A stretch of 64,000 nucleotides of DNA from Chionis minor (lineage: Eukaryota > Chordata > Aves > Charadriiformes > Chionididae), in the NCBI GenBank assembly GCA_013398295.1, contig VZSF01017903.1, positions 2,112,980-2,176,979 on the forward strand. Direction: 5' to 3'. This document shows positions 1-11,756 of the stretch, piece after piece. The position numbers and the translations under genes were made by a program. Positions within the stretch are counted from its first letter, which is position 1. Each line of letters opens with the position of its first letter. The notes beneath the pieces are model-generated. The model was given only the letters and a program-made list of their open reading frames with translations, had not been told where the DNA came from and did not search any database.

Positions 1-163
1 CTGCATCCTCAGGAGGAGGAATACATCAGTAAACACTGGTGTATTCTTCTTGAGTAAAGGTCCAATGTTGCAGAGGCAACCTCACTATCTTTGCAGGCTA
101 CTAGGCAGCTTCAGGAGAGGCTAAAGCCAAATGGAGGTGGCCTCCATCATCTCTGTTTCTTAC
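1..163 (-). other. MYLK: MYLK intron following the first coding exon (partial)
   Basis: This sequence lies downstream of the GT donor at 163-162 on the minus strand and runs off the left edge. No further coding exon is visible. It contains a 17-bp stem-loop at 14-51, described under findings. Confidence 0.85.
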
Positions 164-313
164 CTTCCCCTCAAATCTTGCTGTGGCTCCCAGCTGTACT
201 CGGATATTCCGAGGAGGAAGAGTAAATGCTGGTGCTTCAGCAGGGACAGGGGGGCTGAGCGTCAGGGAGGTTTTGGAGACTCGAGTAGATGTCACCAGTT
301 TCACATCCCCCAT
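164..313 (-). CDS. MYLK: MYLK first coding exon (N-terminal 50 residues of long myosin light chain kinase)
   Basis: The exon encodes the first 50 residues of the long form of myosin light chain kinase, the Ca2+/calmodulin-dependent kinase that phosphorylates myosin regulatory light chain in smooth-muscle and non-muscle cells. The peptide starts MGDVKLVTSTRVSKTSLTL. After a Pro/Ala linker it has EAPAFTLPPRNIRVQLGATA and then RFEGK, the opening strands of the first I-set immunoglobulin domain; I recognise this from memory of vertebrate MYLK. The ATG (313-311) has A at -3 and G at +4, a strong Kozak context. Codon 50 ends exactly at 164, followed by GTAAGA, so the donor is phase 0. The 3' part of the domain and the kinase lie beyond the left edge. 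The exon boundaries fit the splice signals, so this is a partial gene and not a pseudogene. The large distance to any other coding sequence agrees with a long 5' intron. Confidence 0.93.
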
Positions 314-344
314 GATGTGGACTGTAAAAGAGAAACAAGTGGTA
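314..344 (-). other. MYLK: MYLK 5' UTR remnant and splice acceptor
   Basis: On the minus strand a pyrimidine-rich tract (TTTCTCTTTTAC) is followed by AG at 323-322, so the exon begins at 321. Only eight untranslated bases (TCCACATC, 321-314) precede the ATG, so most of the 5' UTR must come from one or more upstream exons at higher coordinates. No other acceptor is needed to explain the exon. Confidence 0.85.
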
Positions 345-471
345 ATATTGAAGTGATGATGATTAATTAGTTACATTACAGTAACAACTAAGAATCAGAT
401 CAGAAGCAGATTGTTCTATATGTATGCTATATTTATATACGTAGTAAAAGTCTTCAGCCTAAGGTGACGAG

Positions 472-600
472 TGCTGTTTTCTAGGTGGGGAACTGAGACC
501 CAGGAAGATTGCCTGGTGTGCTTAACAGTTGTTGTCAGGGTCACAGCCTTGAGCTGAACTCAGTTTGAACTCTGAAGTTCCAGGCCAGAACCTTAACCAA
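472..600 (-). repeat. MIR-type CORE-SINE fragment
   Basis: The plus strand reads as the reverse complement of the MIR tRNA-like and central part. It runs from GTGGGGAACTGAGACCCAGG through a diverged GGGTCACAGCC to TTTGAACTCTGAAGTTCCAGG and AGAACCTTAACC. These match the order of blocks in MIR (the Pol III B-box region and the CTCAGTTTCC-type core). It is diverged by substitutions and small gaps, as expected of an ancient amniote SINE. It lies only 150 bp upstream of the MYLK coding exon in the transcript and is in sense orientation to that gene. Confidence 0.72.
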
Positions 601-603
601 AAA

Positions 604-2490
604 GTCATCCTTTACAACTGCATTAAAAGGTAATAACTTATTTCAGGAGGATATTTTCACAACGTGACTTTGATTTTCCTGGCCTGGAATACACCAAAAT
701 CAATAAGTCTCAGAAGTAGAGCCAGCGTTAAACAAGTACTTATGAAATAAAAAGACCTCTGTTTGCACTGGATTTAAGTTGCAAGCGGGAATGTGGAAAA
801 TCTGATTTTTTCATACCATGCTTTCAAGATCTTAAGAAATATCTGGATATCTCACTCCAAAGTACAGCTAGTACATAAGAAATACTTTTGCAGAAATTCC
901 AAGTCTCTACTTTACTGCAAATCCTTCTACAGCACATAGACTAGTAAAATAGCATGGAGACAAAATTTCATAATGCTACAAAAAAGGCATTTTAGAGACC
1001 TCATTACAGATGTCTGCTTCAGAGGTGGTTCTTCTGCTACACATTTCATACTTCCAAACAGAAAGCAAAAATCATTGTATTTTTGAAAAGTAAAATTTCA
1101 GGTTTTCCAGAAAAAATAGTACTAATTCCTTGAATCATCTACGTGAATTAGAAGTCTCACTGTAAAATACCTATTTAATAGACAAGTTTAATGAAGAAAA
1201 AGACCCTGAGAAATGGCTTTGACCCACCAACAGGTCATGTTGAACCAATGAAGAACATTGGGCTTCCAGTCATAATCCTCTGCCACACACACCAATCCAT
1301 GTGATAGACTACGTATTTATTCATCTGATTCTGATGAAAGTTATAATAAATAATACTTGAGTAAACAGTGAAACTTCAATTTGAATAAAAGAAAAATAAA
1401 TTAAATTAGGGCCACTTTATTCCTGCCTGTATGAAGGATACTTTTTCTAGAACGGGCTGCAGTTACCTGGGGAGCAGGGGAACACAAAACTCATTCATTT
1501 CCAAATAGGACTTACACACCATTATCACAGGTACGCATCTGAAAACCCAGTCTGAGAACATGGTTTTCCATATAGCATACCTGACGTGCTCCATAAACAT
1601 ACGGAAACACCTTTTCTACATCGATCAAAAACAGCTTAAGAGGGCATTGCCTATCATGGAAGTGATTAGTATATTATATAAGTTATTAATAAAAGTTAGA
1701 TGTTTAATTTGAACTAGAAGTTTTGGCTCCCTCACAGTCAACAGAAAGAAAGAGGCACCTCCAAAGGATGTTTAGTTCCAACCCACAGAGCTTTCTGCTT
1801 CACAGAATGCACTTGTCGGGAGCTATGGTTTAGAAGGCAAATCCTTCCAAGATATCAGTTAAATTATGTATGTGCACAGATTTTCAAAAAAATGCTTGAA
1901 ATCTCCTTCCTCATTCACAAGAATCCAGACGATGGGGACTTTGGGTTTCTTCTGGAATGGTGTCCTGTTAGCATTTCTGTATATCAACATACAAAAAACC
2001 AAGAAACTCTTCTAATGTTTCTAACAGTTGAATTGCTGAGACCAACACATAAATGGAATAAAGGTGATTTCCTTAACCATGATGCAAAGCTTTAAACTGA
2101 GCAATTCTGCTTTCATTTGCATGGGAGTTAATCTTGCAGTGAATCTCTGTATTGGCACCCAGTCACTTGGGAGCACAGCATGTCTCCCTTTCCAGTATAA
2201 GCAACTCTAAAACAGAAACAGAAAAAAAATCCTGAAATTAACTTTGTACCTTAACTTACCAAAGAACCATATGAAATCATAATACAATTTAAAGAGACAA
2301 GAGATGAAATCAAAGACTTGCTTCTTTTCTAACAAATGTACTGTAGCACCCTAACAGACAAAGAATGAGTCTCTCACAGCTATAGTCACTGCAATGAACA
2401 ACCATTTACCAGAAAGAGGGAGAGAATTACTCTTTCAATTAATTGTTCTTTCATGAAAGACAAGACTCCAGACTCACTTCTCCACTCAGA
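604..2490. other. Intron sequence with no gene seen
   Basis: AT-rich unique-looking sequence with short open frames only. None has splice signals plus a recognisable peptide, and no repeat family was recognised. Confidence 0.6.
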
Positions 2491-2502
2491 ATGGTCACTG
2501 CA

Positions 2503-2518
2503 GTAAACTGCAGTTTAC
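2503..2518. repeat. 16-bp perfect palindrome
   Basis: GTAAACTGCAGTTTAC reads the same on both strands and is centred on a PstI hexamer. A second CTGCAG begins 9 bases upstream. It has no loop, so it is a candidate dimeric protein site rather than an RNA hairpin. Chance is possible in 64 kb. Confidence 0.5.
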
Positions 2519-2569
2519 CCCAGCAGACTTTCAATCAATTACACAGCTGTAAACAGCTGCATAGTGAGT

Positions 2570-2587
2570 CACAGAATCACAGAATCA
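2570..2587 (-). repeat. Possible CR1 3'-terminal tail remnant
   Basis: CACAGAATCACAGAATCA is the reverse complement of two copies of the ATTCTGTG-type octamer that ends avian CR1 LINEs. The sequence to its right does not clearly continue into CR1, so this would be a very short 5'-truncated copy or a chance match. Confidence 0.35.
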
Positions 2588-2599
2588 TATTTGTCATAG

Positions 2600-5190
2600 A
2601 GTACCTATTTGCCAGCATATTTTAAAAAATTGTTTTTCTTTACAGATTAAGAACAAACATTTTTCAAATCTCAAATTACTGTAAATATCAACTGTGATCT
2701 TTTGTCACTTTTAGTATATGATATCAATAATTTTTTATCTGCTTACCTCTTCTGAATTGGCCTAAATGCCATTTTAAGGTTTATTTCTAATTTTATTTTT
2801 TTTCTGTCCTCTTTCTCAAAGTGCTTCCTTGAATTTCTCATTTCCACAGATAATCTTCACTTTTTGACATGCTCAACTAACTACTCAGTCTTCGGTTTTC
2901 TTCCCACATGTTCTTCTCGTCTGCTAAGCTGTATCTTTCTGTAGGCTATAAATGCCAAAATCTGCAACGTCTCTTTAGCTGTGAAACTCTTAACTAACAA
3001 ATCAGTCTGCCAATACAAGTTTGCAATAAAATTTCCAGACCACCAGCAGTGACAATAATGTGCCAGGTATGGTACAGTTGCTATGAAAATCTTCTCATCT
3101 AAAGACACTGTAAGGCATTTGATTCCATAAGAAGCCAGTGACAAAACCTATCCTTCCACACACATCTGTATCAACTTTGCAGAGACTTTACAAAACCAGA
3201 ACATCAAAAAAGCATATACCTCCTAAATTTTGGTTTTAAAATAATATTGTAAGAATTGAAAATTGAAAACCTAACAAAAACAAACAACATAGAGAATCCA
3301 ATTCAAACTTGATATTCACCCATGCAAAGGGAACTCCATTTTGGCCAACAGCATTATAATGGCTGAAACAAGCAAGACAGAGAACTATATGCACTGGAAA
3401 TGCTCACAGGACTATCCTGTAGGGACAAATGCTCAAGTATCTGTCCTTAGGTACAATGCACTGCTCGTGTAGGGTGACTTTAAGGAAGTTGTTGGGCATG
3501 ACACCTGCTTACACGCAGAAACCTCCACACTGGGTGTGCTACAAGACCAATTTCACCAGCTGGTGACCTGAAACATAGTCACCAGCACATGCCTGGAAAA
3601 TACACTGTATTCAACAGAAGCTTATCCTTGGAGCATCCCTGGGCTCAGGTATGTCCCAGCTGCATCGGACAAAAAGTCCCATGGCCAGGAAAGAGCCTGT
3701 GATGAAAAGACTGAGTTAAAGCCCAACACCAGCTTTCCACTGATTTCTCTGGCTATTCAATCAAGCTCTACACAAAATTAAATGAAACAAAGCAAAACAG
3801 GAGGGAGAGGAAGTAGAAAGAAAGAAACAAATCCTGAATAACTAAGCCACTACTACTGGTCAGGTTATATTTCTATTGCATGTTGGTAAGATGCCAAAAA
3901 CTGTCAACAAATTGATGCTGAATATAGTGACACTGTAAAGCATAAAATAAAGTAATAGCTATTCTTTTCCATAAGCACATCTTGAATGGTTTTATGTTTT
4001 TCTAAATAAAGTGTCAAAATGGGATTGAATTTACAAATTAATATTAGCTCAAATCAGCACAAGCAGTTTTCTAGAAACACAAGCCTCTAATCATCCGTAT
4101 TTAGCAGTCTGACTTTAATTAGCTATGTATGCTGAAGATGCGTCTAGTAAATAATTAGGAAGGGGGTTTTTTTTAGCTTAGAGGATGTTTAACAGTTCTG
4201 TTCCCGAACAAATAAATAATTCCATGTTGAGCAGTCTGGTGTTACTATGGAACTACACTGTTCAAATATTTTAAAGAAATAATGTTCCAGAGAACAAATC
4301 TTGTTCAAGCTTAAAATTTGATAGACAGGAAGAAAGCAGACACTTAAAAACTATGGAATGTGTCTGATATTTTTTTTCTTTTATTTAAACAACTTTCTAA
4401 AATAAGTCTATCCCTAAAAACTTTTACTTAGGTATTTCAAGCTTGCTGCTGAATAAGATTTCAAGGATGCTACATGAACTCATAACATTTCATTTCACAT
4501 GCTGTGCACACCTAGACTATGGTCTTTAAACAAAACCTACTGTAACTGAAGTTGCAACACAAACATTGTGGTATTAAACATAAAAGAAAACCACCATGCA
4601 AATGTTGGCTTGTAGGGTAGTGATGTGGTTAGACAGCATTTCTAATCTGGATTTTTTTTTATTCTTAATCCTTTCTAAAAAGCACATAAATCCTTACAAA
4701 TTCTCACAGTGTGCCCTCTAATCTTTCTAATACCAAAGCAGACTAATGTGTTTCAAGCATTTTCTACTGGCAACAAATCTCTGTCACTCAATACTCTGCT
4801 CGCAAAAATAAACCCAAAAAAGCAAACGCTAACAAATCCACCTCATAGCTTTTTCTCCTCCACTTATTTTATGTAAGTAAATACTTACCATCAGCTTCCT
4901 ACATAACCATTTAATTATACTAATTTCCTTGTACCAAGTCCTTCCTCCAAGGCAGAAGAAAAATAAGTTGCAGAGAGGGTATGCGTGTGCATATGAGAGA
5001 GCAAGCTAGCCCAAGTGAGAGGAAACCAGAGCTGCCAGCTGAAAAACCTTTATTTGACTTATACCACAACTCTACACCTAAGCAGCACATTTTTACTTGG
5101 TCCAGCTATTCTGTTATTTTAGCCAGACTGCCTTCAATAACCTCTGAACCGTCTCTGAAAACTGGATAGAACCTTTTGAGCTCTTTAAAG
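2600..5190. other. Intron sequence with no gene seen
   Basis: AT-rich and without recognised repeat or coding similarity. The segment 4080-4170 has clustered homeodomain-like TTAATTAG/AATAATTAGG cores and could be a conserved element, but that needs an alignment. Confidence 0.5.
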
Positions 5191-5204
5191 ATAGGAGCAA
5201 AAGG

Positions 5205-5400
5205 ACAGGCAGCCCAGGGGTTGAAGCATTTGTCTGCTGTTTTGGAGTCCTGGTTGAATTCCCTGCTCCATAAAGGGCTGCCTGCATGACCTCAGGCAAG
5301 TCACTAAGTCTCTCTTTTGCCATGGCTCCCTATTTGAGAAGTGGGGATTACTGTACTTCCTTACCACAAAGAAGTGCTTTGAGGATAACTATATTAGAGG
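5205..5400 (+). repeat. MIR-type CORE-SINE, near full length
   Basis: The order of blocks matches MIR: CCCAGGGGTTGAAGCA and TGGTTGAATTCCCTGCTCC (tRNA-like B-box region), then TGACCTCAGGCAAGTCACTAA and TCTCTCTTTTGCC (core). Next come GAGAAGTGGGGATTACTGTA and TTGAGGATAACTATATTAGA. This is the best preserved SINE in the window. It lies in antisense orientation to MYLK. Confidence 0.85.
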
Positions 5401-5409
5401 GTGGGAGTC

Positions 5410-8400
5410 AGGCTACAGTAATAGGACCACATAAACAGCATAACTAGCAAAAGGCACAAATTTACAGCAAACTTACAGGAAGCTGAATCTCATTTTAGCT
5501 TTCTTTTCTTATAAATCAATTGGGGTGTGTTTTCAAAAAGTGCACATTTGAAAACACTAGGTTGAATTTATTCCCTTACAGAGATCACTGAATTCGACAG
5601 TTTTGTTAGGGACTAAATGTTATCCAGTATGCTTCAAAACTTTCAGTATTTAAAAGAGTTTATTTCATTTCTAAACCTGCTTGACAGGTTCCCCTTTTCA
5701 CACACCTTATTTCCTTTCCTACAGCTTCTTTCTTAACCACAAGGACTAACATGTGGTTACCATATGCAAATCTATAACTGAACACATCCTTCACAGAACT
5801 ACAGATATCAATTTTTGCAGCCATGTGACTTGGGACTATCTTTTTAGTCTTGCCCTACAAGAGACCACAGAAGGAAATATCCTGCCTCCTCTCAGCTACT
5901 GGTACCCAAGAAACAACATGTAGGTTGAACAATAAACCATAGAGGATCAGCAAAGGTGATGAAGTCATGTGTAGACTTAGCAGATGGGAAAAGGTTGGAA
6001 GCCGAACAGGAAGCAAAGGACTTGTAACCCCACCAATCGTAGACACTATTCTGGGCAGCTTCTCCTTCAGACCCAAGAATTATAAAGGTATTGGCCTCTG
6101 GCAAAGGAATAAGACCAAGATTATGCTGTTGCAAGTAGGACTAATTTGAACTGGCAATGTTATTAATACAAGAGAAAGAGATCTTTTATTTTTTTAAGGG
6201 AACAATAGGATACCACAAATCATGCTTTTGTGATGTTCAGATCTTCTTGTGCTTGTGCTCTCCTATTTGTAGGTCTCGCTGTCATGGTCAGGCAAAGCCT
6301 CGGAATATGTCCTGACACTGTGGGAGCAAGTAAGACTTTCTATCAGTCCTGACACAACTGGGGTTTCTTTCTCTATTGTCTCATCCATAAATGATCATCA
6401 TCATTATCTCACTTGTTCTCTACATAACTAGTTTCTAGAAAAGCCCTTTTATCATAAAAATTTTCAAGGCATTTTCAACCCAGACCCCTAAATCCCCTAC
6501 CCTTTTCCCAGTAAAATTTGATAAGTGACTATTAGACATGGCAGTAGGAACAGGATCAGGTGCCAAATCTTCATGCGCAACTCCATCATCCAAAAATTTT
6601 GCAAGCTTAAGTTTTGGCAACACCATGCACGTAAAATCCCTGGGTATGTTCCCACAGTATGCATTTGCCTAACTGTCCCACACAAATGGGAATTGCAGAT
6701 CAACTTGCAATTTGTGCTAAAGCTCAGACTCACTAAAGTGACAGCAAAAAAATTTCCAAACTAAATTACAATTTCAGTTGGGGCCATCATGTCAAAAGAT
6801 TTTCCCAGAAGTATGCAAGTTCTTCAAATCCCATCATTTCAGTGCCTTGGACCCCACACTCAGCAAGCCATGTTTAGCATTAACAAGAATCTTGCTTGTA
6901 CACAGAAAAATGAAAGAACAGGTTCAAACTGTTCCTGGTGCTCATTTTAACAAATATTGCAGCCCCTGTGTTTTATTCTGATACAATAATGTTCTCCAGG
7001 CTGCTTTAAAGACTGAAACACTGTCACCCTCCAAGGGAGATGTACACATGTGAGATTATGATATAGAGTGCGAGCTACGAAGTATAGTAGGAGCTTTCTG
7101 AAATGAAGCTAGGTCATTTTCTCGTGTAGCACTGTGCAATATCTTCTAGGAGTTTGGGCTACACTGTTCGAACTAAGAGAACAACAGAAGCATTTTGTGG
7201 CAGGTTTCCTTTAGTCTACTGTATGTTTTGTGTATCCTTGCAAGAAAAAGATCTCTACGTACTCTTTGAGGGCTTGTGCAATACTCAGTATCATATTCAG
7301 CATGCGTAACTAAATGTAAGATGTCTTGGGCAGCTTCTGTTGAATATGAAATCACAACAGTGGCTACCATAGAAGTGCCCATAAGTAAAAGTGGCTAACC
7401 CGGTATGAATGACAACAAACTTCATAATTAATATTCAGTTGACAAGTCTCTGAAAGAGACAAAAAGATATCATCATATGGCTTACGTGCCACAGAACTGA
7501 ATTATTTTTAGCAGAGCAGATAGAGGTAAGAAGAGAATCTATTTGTCAAATCAATAAATTTGATGCTTTTACTATATTTGCATTACTAACATAGCATGTG
7601 CTTTAACTTGAAATGGTTTCCTTGGTACAGTCACATAGCTGGGTAAGGAATTTCACCCTGATCTTATATAAAAGAATATCTCAAGATGATGCTAAGTGAC
7701 CTACATTTTTTTAAAGATAGGTTTATTAGAGCCAGGATGGAAGCCAAAAATCTTTACTTATACAAATCATATAAGAAAAAAAATAATCCAACATGGTCTT
7801 ATCAAAGAAAAAGAACACTATGCCCTCCCCAGCCCTCTGTGCTGCCTAGCAAAGGAATTACTAGCAAGGATGTGACTTATTTACAGATACGTGCAGTTGT
7901 AAACATCATCTAAGCTTCCTGAATTTAACAGTGCTCTTTAGGGTACTAAAGATACCAGTCCAACTGGATCTGTACAGATACCTAACTTAGCTACTGTCAG
8001 TAGTCATGTTGCTGCAACAGATCACATCTAACATGAACCTCACTATGTGCCCTTGCACAATTGTGCCTTAAAGGTTTATTGATATATTAAAGTAGCTGCA
8101 AAGGGTATTTCAGGTACAAGGAAGGATGTGGAAAAACATATATAAGAGAGAAATGGATGTATATCTTTGATAACGTATACTCATCTTGATTATAAACAGA
8201 CACACTACATTATTCAATTATTCCGTAACCACCGAGCATTAAACTTTAAGAAAAAACATGCCCATTACAAAGCAGCTGAACATGTCTTAAAAGAATGCAA
8301 TGACATTTTAAGACTCAAAACCTTACATGTTTAATTTGAAACATCAGATTAAGAAGCAGTAAATCAGGAGAGACCACAAGTAACACAGCTTCTTTGCAGC

Positions 8401-8680
8401 TGTTATCTTAGAAGAAATATGAGTAACTAAATGTGACATGCATTGGGCAGGTTCAGTACAGCATCCATACCTAAGAATTATTTTATAGCAGCAAATTGAA
8501 GCCAGAGGGAAATCCAGATGGCAAATGGGATGCAAGTTGGGCTTGTTCTTGCCGATTCCAAAGTGGCTTGCTATAGAAGCACATTGGGGAGAGTAATTCA
8601 ATCTGACTTCAAAACCTGCTACAATTTTAGTTTATAAGCAACATGAAAAAAAAAAAAAATTAAAAAAAGCTACAGAAAGG
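5410..8680. other. Intron sequence with no gene seen
   Basis: AT-rich sequence. Short overlapping open frames on both strands around 5850-6760 carry no recognisable domain and no plausible splice context. No repeat family was recognised. Confidence 0.55.
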
Positions 8681-8690
8681 TTTTCAGTGT

Positions 8691-8722
8691 ACCCTAACCC
8701 TAACCCCTAACCCTAACCCTAG
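8691..8722 (-). repeat. Interstitial telomeric repeat tract
   Basis: The plus strand carries about five units of CCCTAA, one with an extra C (CCCCTAA); the minus strand reads TTAGGG. The tract is flanked by a perfect 8-bp inverted repeat, CAGTGTAC at 8685-8692 and GTACACTG at 8722-8729. It is embedded in ordinary intron, so it is an internal telomere-like insertion and not a chromosome end. Known explanations are break repair by telomerase or capture of telomeric DNA. Confidence 0.92.
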
Positions 8723-8734
8723 TACACTGCCAGC

Positions 8735-10130
8735 AGGTCACTGGCAATAAAACTCTACTACTTTTCCTTTAAAGGATCATTTCTAGTACTCAGTATATAC
8801 CAGAATCCAAACACCTTAGTCTCAGGAAGGTTTGGGCTAAAAATCTCAATCTGAATTTCATCACTGACAGTTTGCCTTATAAAGGAACACACTTCTAATA
8901 ATACCTTTTATATTCCTTAAAGTAGGATTTTCAGAATATGCAGAGCACGTACTTAACAATATCTGAAGAAAGAGAGATCACGCTGGTCCTCATTTTACCA
9001 ATAAACCTTTGCACTTTATTTGCACCTTATATCTTAAGCTTTATGAGTACGGAAAATAACTGGTAGAAGCTGGTGCTTATGATAGAAATATGTGTGTATT
9101 CCATGATCATCCAAAATTCAGGGAGACTACCGTGTGTGGGTATGACCTTGATCATTGAAGAGCCGGACCTGGACTACTAACCTATTTTTTACAGGAAGCA
9201 AAACAATTTTCCTAGTGCTGTGCTGCCTTTCAGGACATACACTGATGCAAGTAGCAGAGGAACCTGTAGGAAGACATTTGTTTCAGGTCATCTTCACAAA
9301 GCAGATGAAAATTTCCAACCTGTTTCCTCTCTCCAACTCACATCCATCATCAGTGACTGAACAACACAGAGTATCTGAAGATGAGCTGGGAATCCCAGCT
9401 GACTATGGATTTAAGAGGACTTGGGTGAAAGATTTGGAGTAGAAACTCTTGAAACTTTCTTGAAATGTAACTTGCAATTCTAGAATAATTGTCAGTGCCA
9501 GTGGCAACCATGTGGAGGTGAAGCGTGTCAGTATAAGCTGATAATAGCATGAAGTTTCAAGTGTACAAGCACAAATTTGCAGTTACAGCTCTGGCTTCAG
9601 ACCTTCGAACTCAACATACACAAGCCCAATAATACTGCTTTGCAAACAGCAGTACTTAGCACTTAAACAATACCTTCCATCCAAGCCCCTTAAAACTCAT
9701 TTATATGTATTAACTCTCCCAGTGTTGAGGAAGAATCATGATTCAGTGCTTCAATGACTTAGTATAAGTTTAAATATTTATTTACTATAAGACTAAACAC
9801 TATAGACCATAGACCTGGGAGGCAATAAAAAAGTAAAATCAAGACATCAAAGATCCATGGATTGAATAAAAAATTAATCTTTTAAAAGAAAGAAAAATCT
9901 TATTTCCTGTGTATTTTGTAAGGTGATTTCTTTTGTCTGAGTACAAGTTTCGGCAAGGCTTCCAGCAGAGATAACAAGTTTAATTCTAGAGCAAGTTAGT
10001 ATGGGACAGGTTTTGAAAAGTCTGCCTATCATTTGTTTTAAATAAAACATTTTTATAGAAAAAGTTATATTTTTGCAATGTCTTAGCAGTGGTAGAATAT
10101 TATGCTAAATCAGTAGTTTACAGTGAAGTT
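8735..10130. other. Intron sequence with no gene seen
   Basis: No recognised repeat or coding exon. The open frame at 9155-9442 (+) gives a low-complexity-free peptide that I cannot match to any family, and it has no exon-like boundaries. Confidence 0.5.
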
Positions 10131-10136
10131 GTCTGT

Positions 10137-10193
10137 TGGGGGGGTGGTGGGGGGTTGTTGTTGTTGTTGGGGTGGTTTTTTGGGTGTTTTTAG
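10137..10193 (+). repeat. G-rich/GTT low-complexity tract with G-quadruplex potential
   Basis: The plus strand has a seven-G run, then TGGT, a six-G run, about five GTT units, a four-G run, and a three-G run after a T tract. The minus strand (the MYLK sense strand) is the C/A-rich complement. The spacing permits a two-layer or imperfect three-layer quadruplex on the plus strand. Confidence 0.7.
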
Positions 10194-10199
10194 GTTCCA

Positions 10200-11750
10200 C
10201 ATTTCAAACAGTAACCACAACATAAACTTTCCTTGATGCTGATGCCACAGGTGGCCAATTGTTATTGCCCATTTCCAAGCCAGTAGGGCCATAAAATTGC
10301 ATGAAAGTTGAGTCATGGAAGATTTGTCGTTCATAAAACACAGAATTCTTAGCCTCTAAATTTTGCTTTGTGCTTTAGTTTCAAATATAGACAGAACTCA
10401 AAAAACCAAAAAGAGACCCTAGTCTGCCAAGTCCTATGCCATTTGGGAAAATGAACGCATGCACTCTACTGGCTGAGGTGTGTGAACCCTGGGGTAACAT
10501 TGGAAAGAAACTCGTTGACTTCAGCCAGAGATAGACTGGGCCATGGATAAACATCACTAAGTTTCAAATTATACTGCAAATACTTAATACTAAAGGAATT
10601 AGGTTCTTCATTTGAAAGAGCCACTGGTTCTTCATGCTGAGATACTCTGCGCAAGGCCAAATTCTGTGCTGCCTTCCATTCTATGAAGTCCCATTAACTG
10701 TCAGCAGAAAACCTAGCCCATAAGTTCTCCTGCAAGTTTATTTTTTCTGGAAACAGCAGTTTTGTTCATGTATGCAAGCCAGCATATTCCAAAAATCATT
10801 GGTTATACATCAATCCTTAACAATGTATTTGGCACTGCAAAGCAAACAAAGATACCACCTTGCTGAAAAAGTTATGATCTAGATGTGAGATAGGCTACAC
10901 AATGACAATATCTTTTTTTCTTAATTAACAAAGAGTTGGTTTTATTGCATAAAAGCACTAGATAGCATGCAAAACTTACTGCTGCAAGATGCTCCAAGAC
11001 AGTCAGACAGTTACAGCGCTGACAAGAACATCTACAATTCAATTTAATTGCAGATGAAATTTTTCTGCAGGGGTAATAGCTCTCAAAACTTCAGGATAAA
11101 GCAATGTCTACTAGAGAGAATGAGCTTATGGTTGGTCCACAACACCCTCAATGCCACACTACCTGTCTGACACAGGACAGCTTGCTGTGACTTTCTTCCT
11201 CTCTCTATTCATAGAAAGAAAGAAGTGAAAGTTTTAAGAATGCCATCCAGGAGAACTGTACCAGAGATCATCAAGAAGTTGAAGCAGTCTTCAGATGATG
11301 AAATTTGAACCCCCATGTGCATCCTTCGAGCTGGACACTTCTTTTCTACTTTACCTCTACCATCCAGGTTTTTAGCAATGATGTAACTAAAAAAGACCAA
11401 CTCCTAGCACAGGAGCAATCTGTCTGCTTTTCTCACAGCTAGTAAGGTTCCACATCCAGTGCTGCATGCTGCACTCCAAACCTGAACCAGCTGGAGACGT
11501 TGGAAACAAACAAACAAAAAGTGATAGTACTTTTTATTAATTCTTAAATGGAATAACTCCCTAAATGGGCCCCGCTAGGTGAACAAGTTAAGGTGTTAAT
11601 TATATTCAAATGTTTAACAGCTCGCTGCAAAAAAAAAAAAAAATAAAAGAACACAAATTTATTCTGAATGTACCTGGGAAACAAGATGCGAAGTCATAAG
11701 CTTTTAATTGTACCGGGTACAATTTAGACATTAGGGGAAAAAAATAATAA
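10200..11750. other. Intron sequence with no gene seen
   Basis: AT-rich, with a 14-base poly(A) near 11630. No coding exon or repeat family was recognised. Confidence 0.5.
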
Positions 11751-11756
11751 ATAAGA

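Noticed and set aside
164..370. Plus-strand 79-codon frame across the MYLK exon
   Set aside because: It is the antisense shadow of the MYLK coding exon, whose peptide, start context and splice sites all support the minus strand.
8691..8722. Telomere or chromosome end
   Set aside because: Only about five units are present and unique sequence continues on both sides, so it is interstitial.
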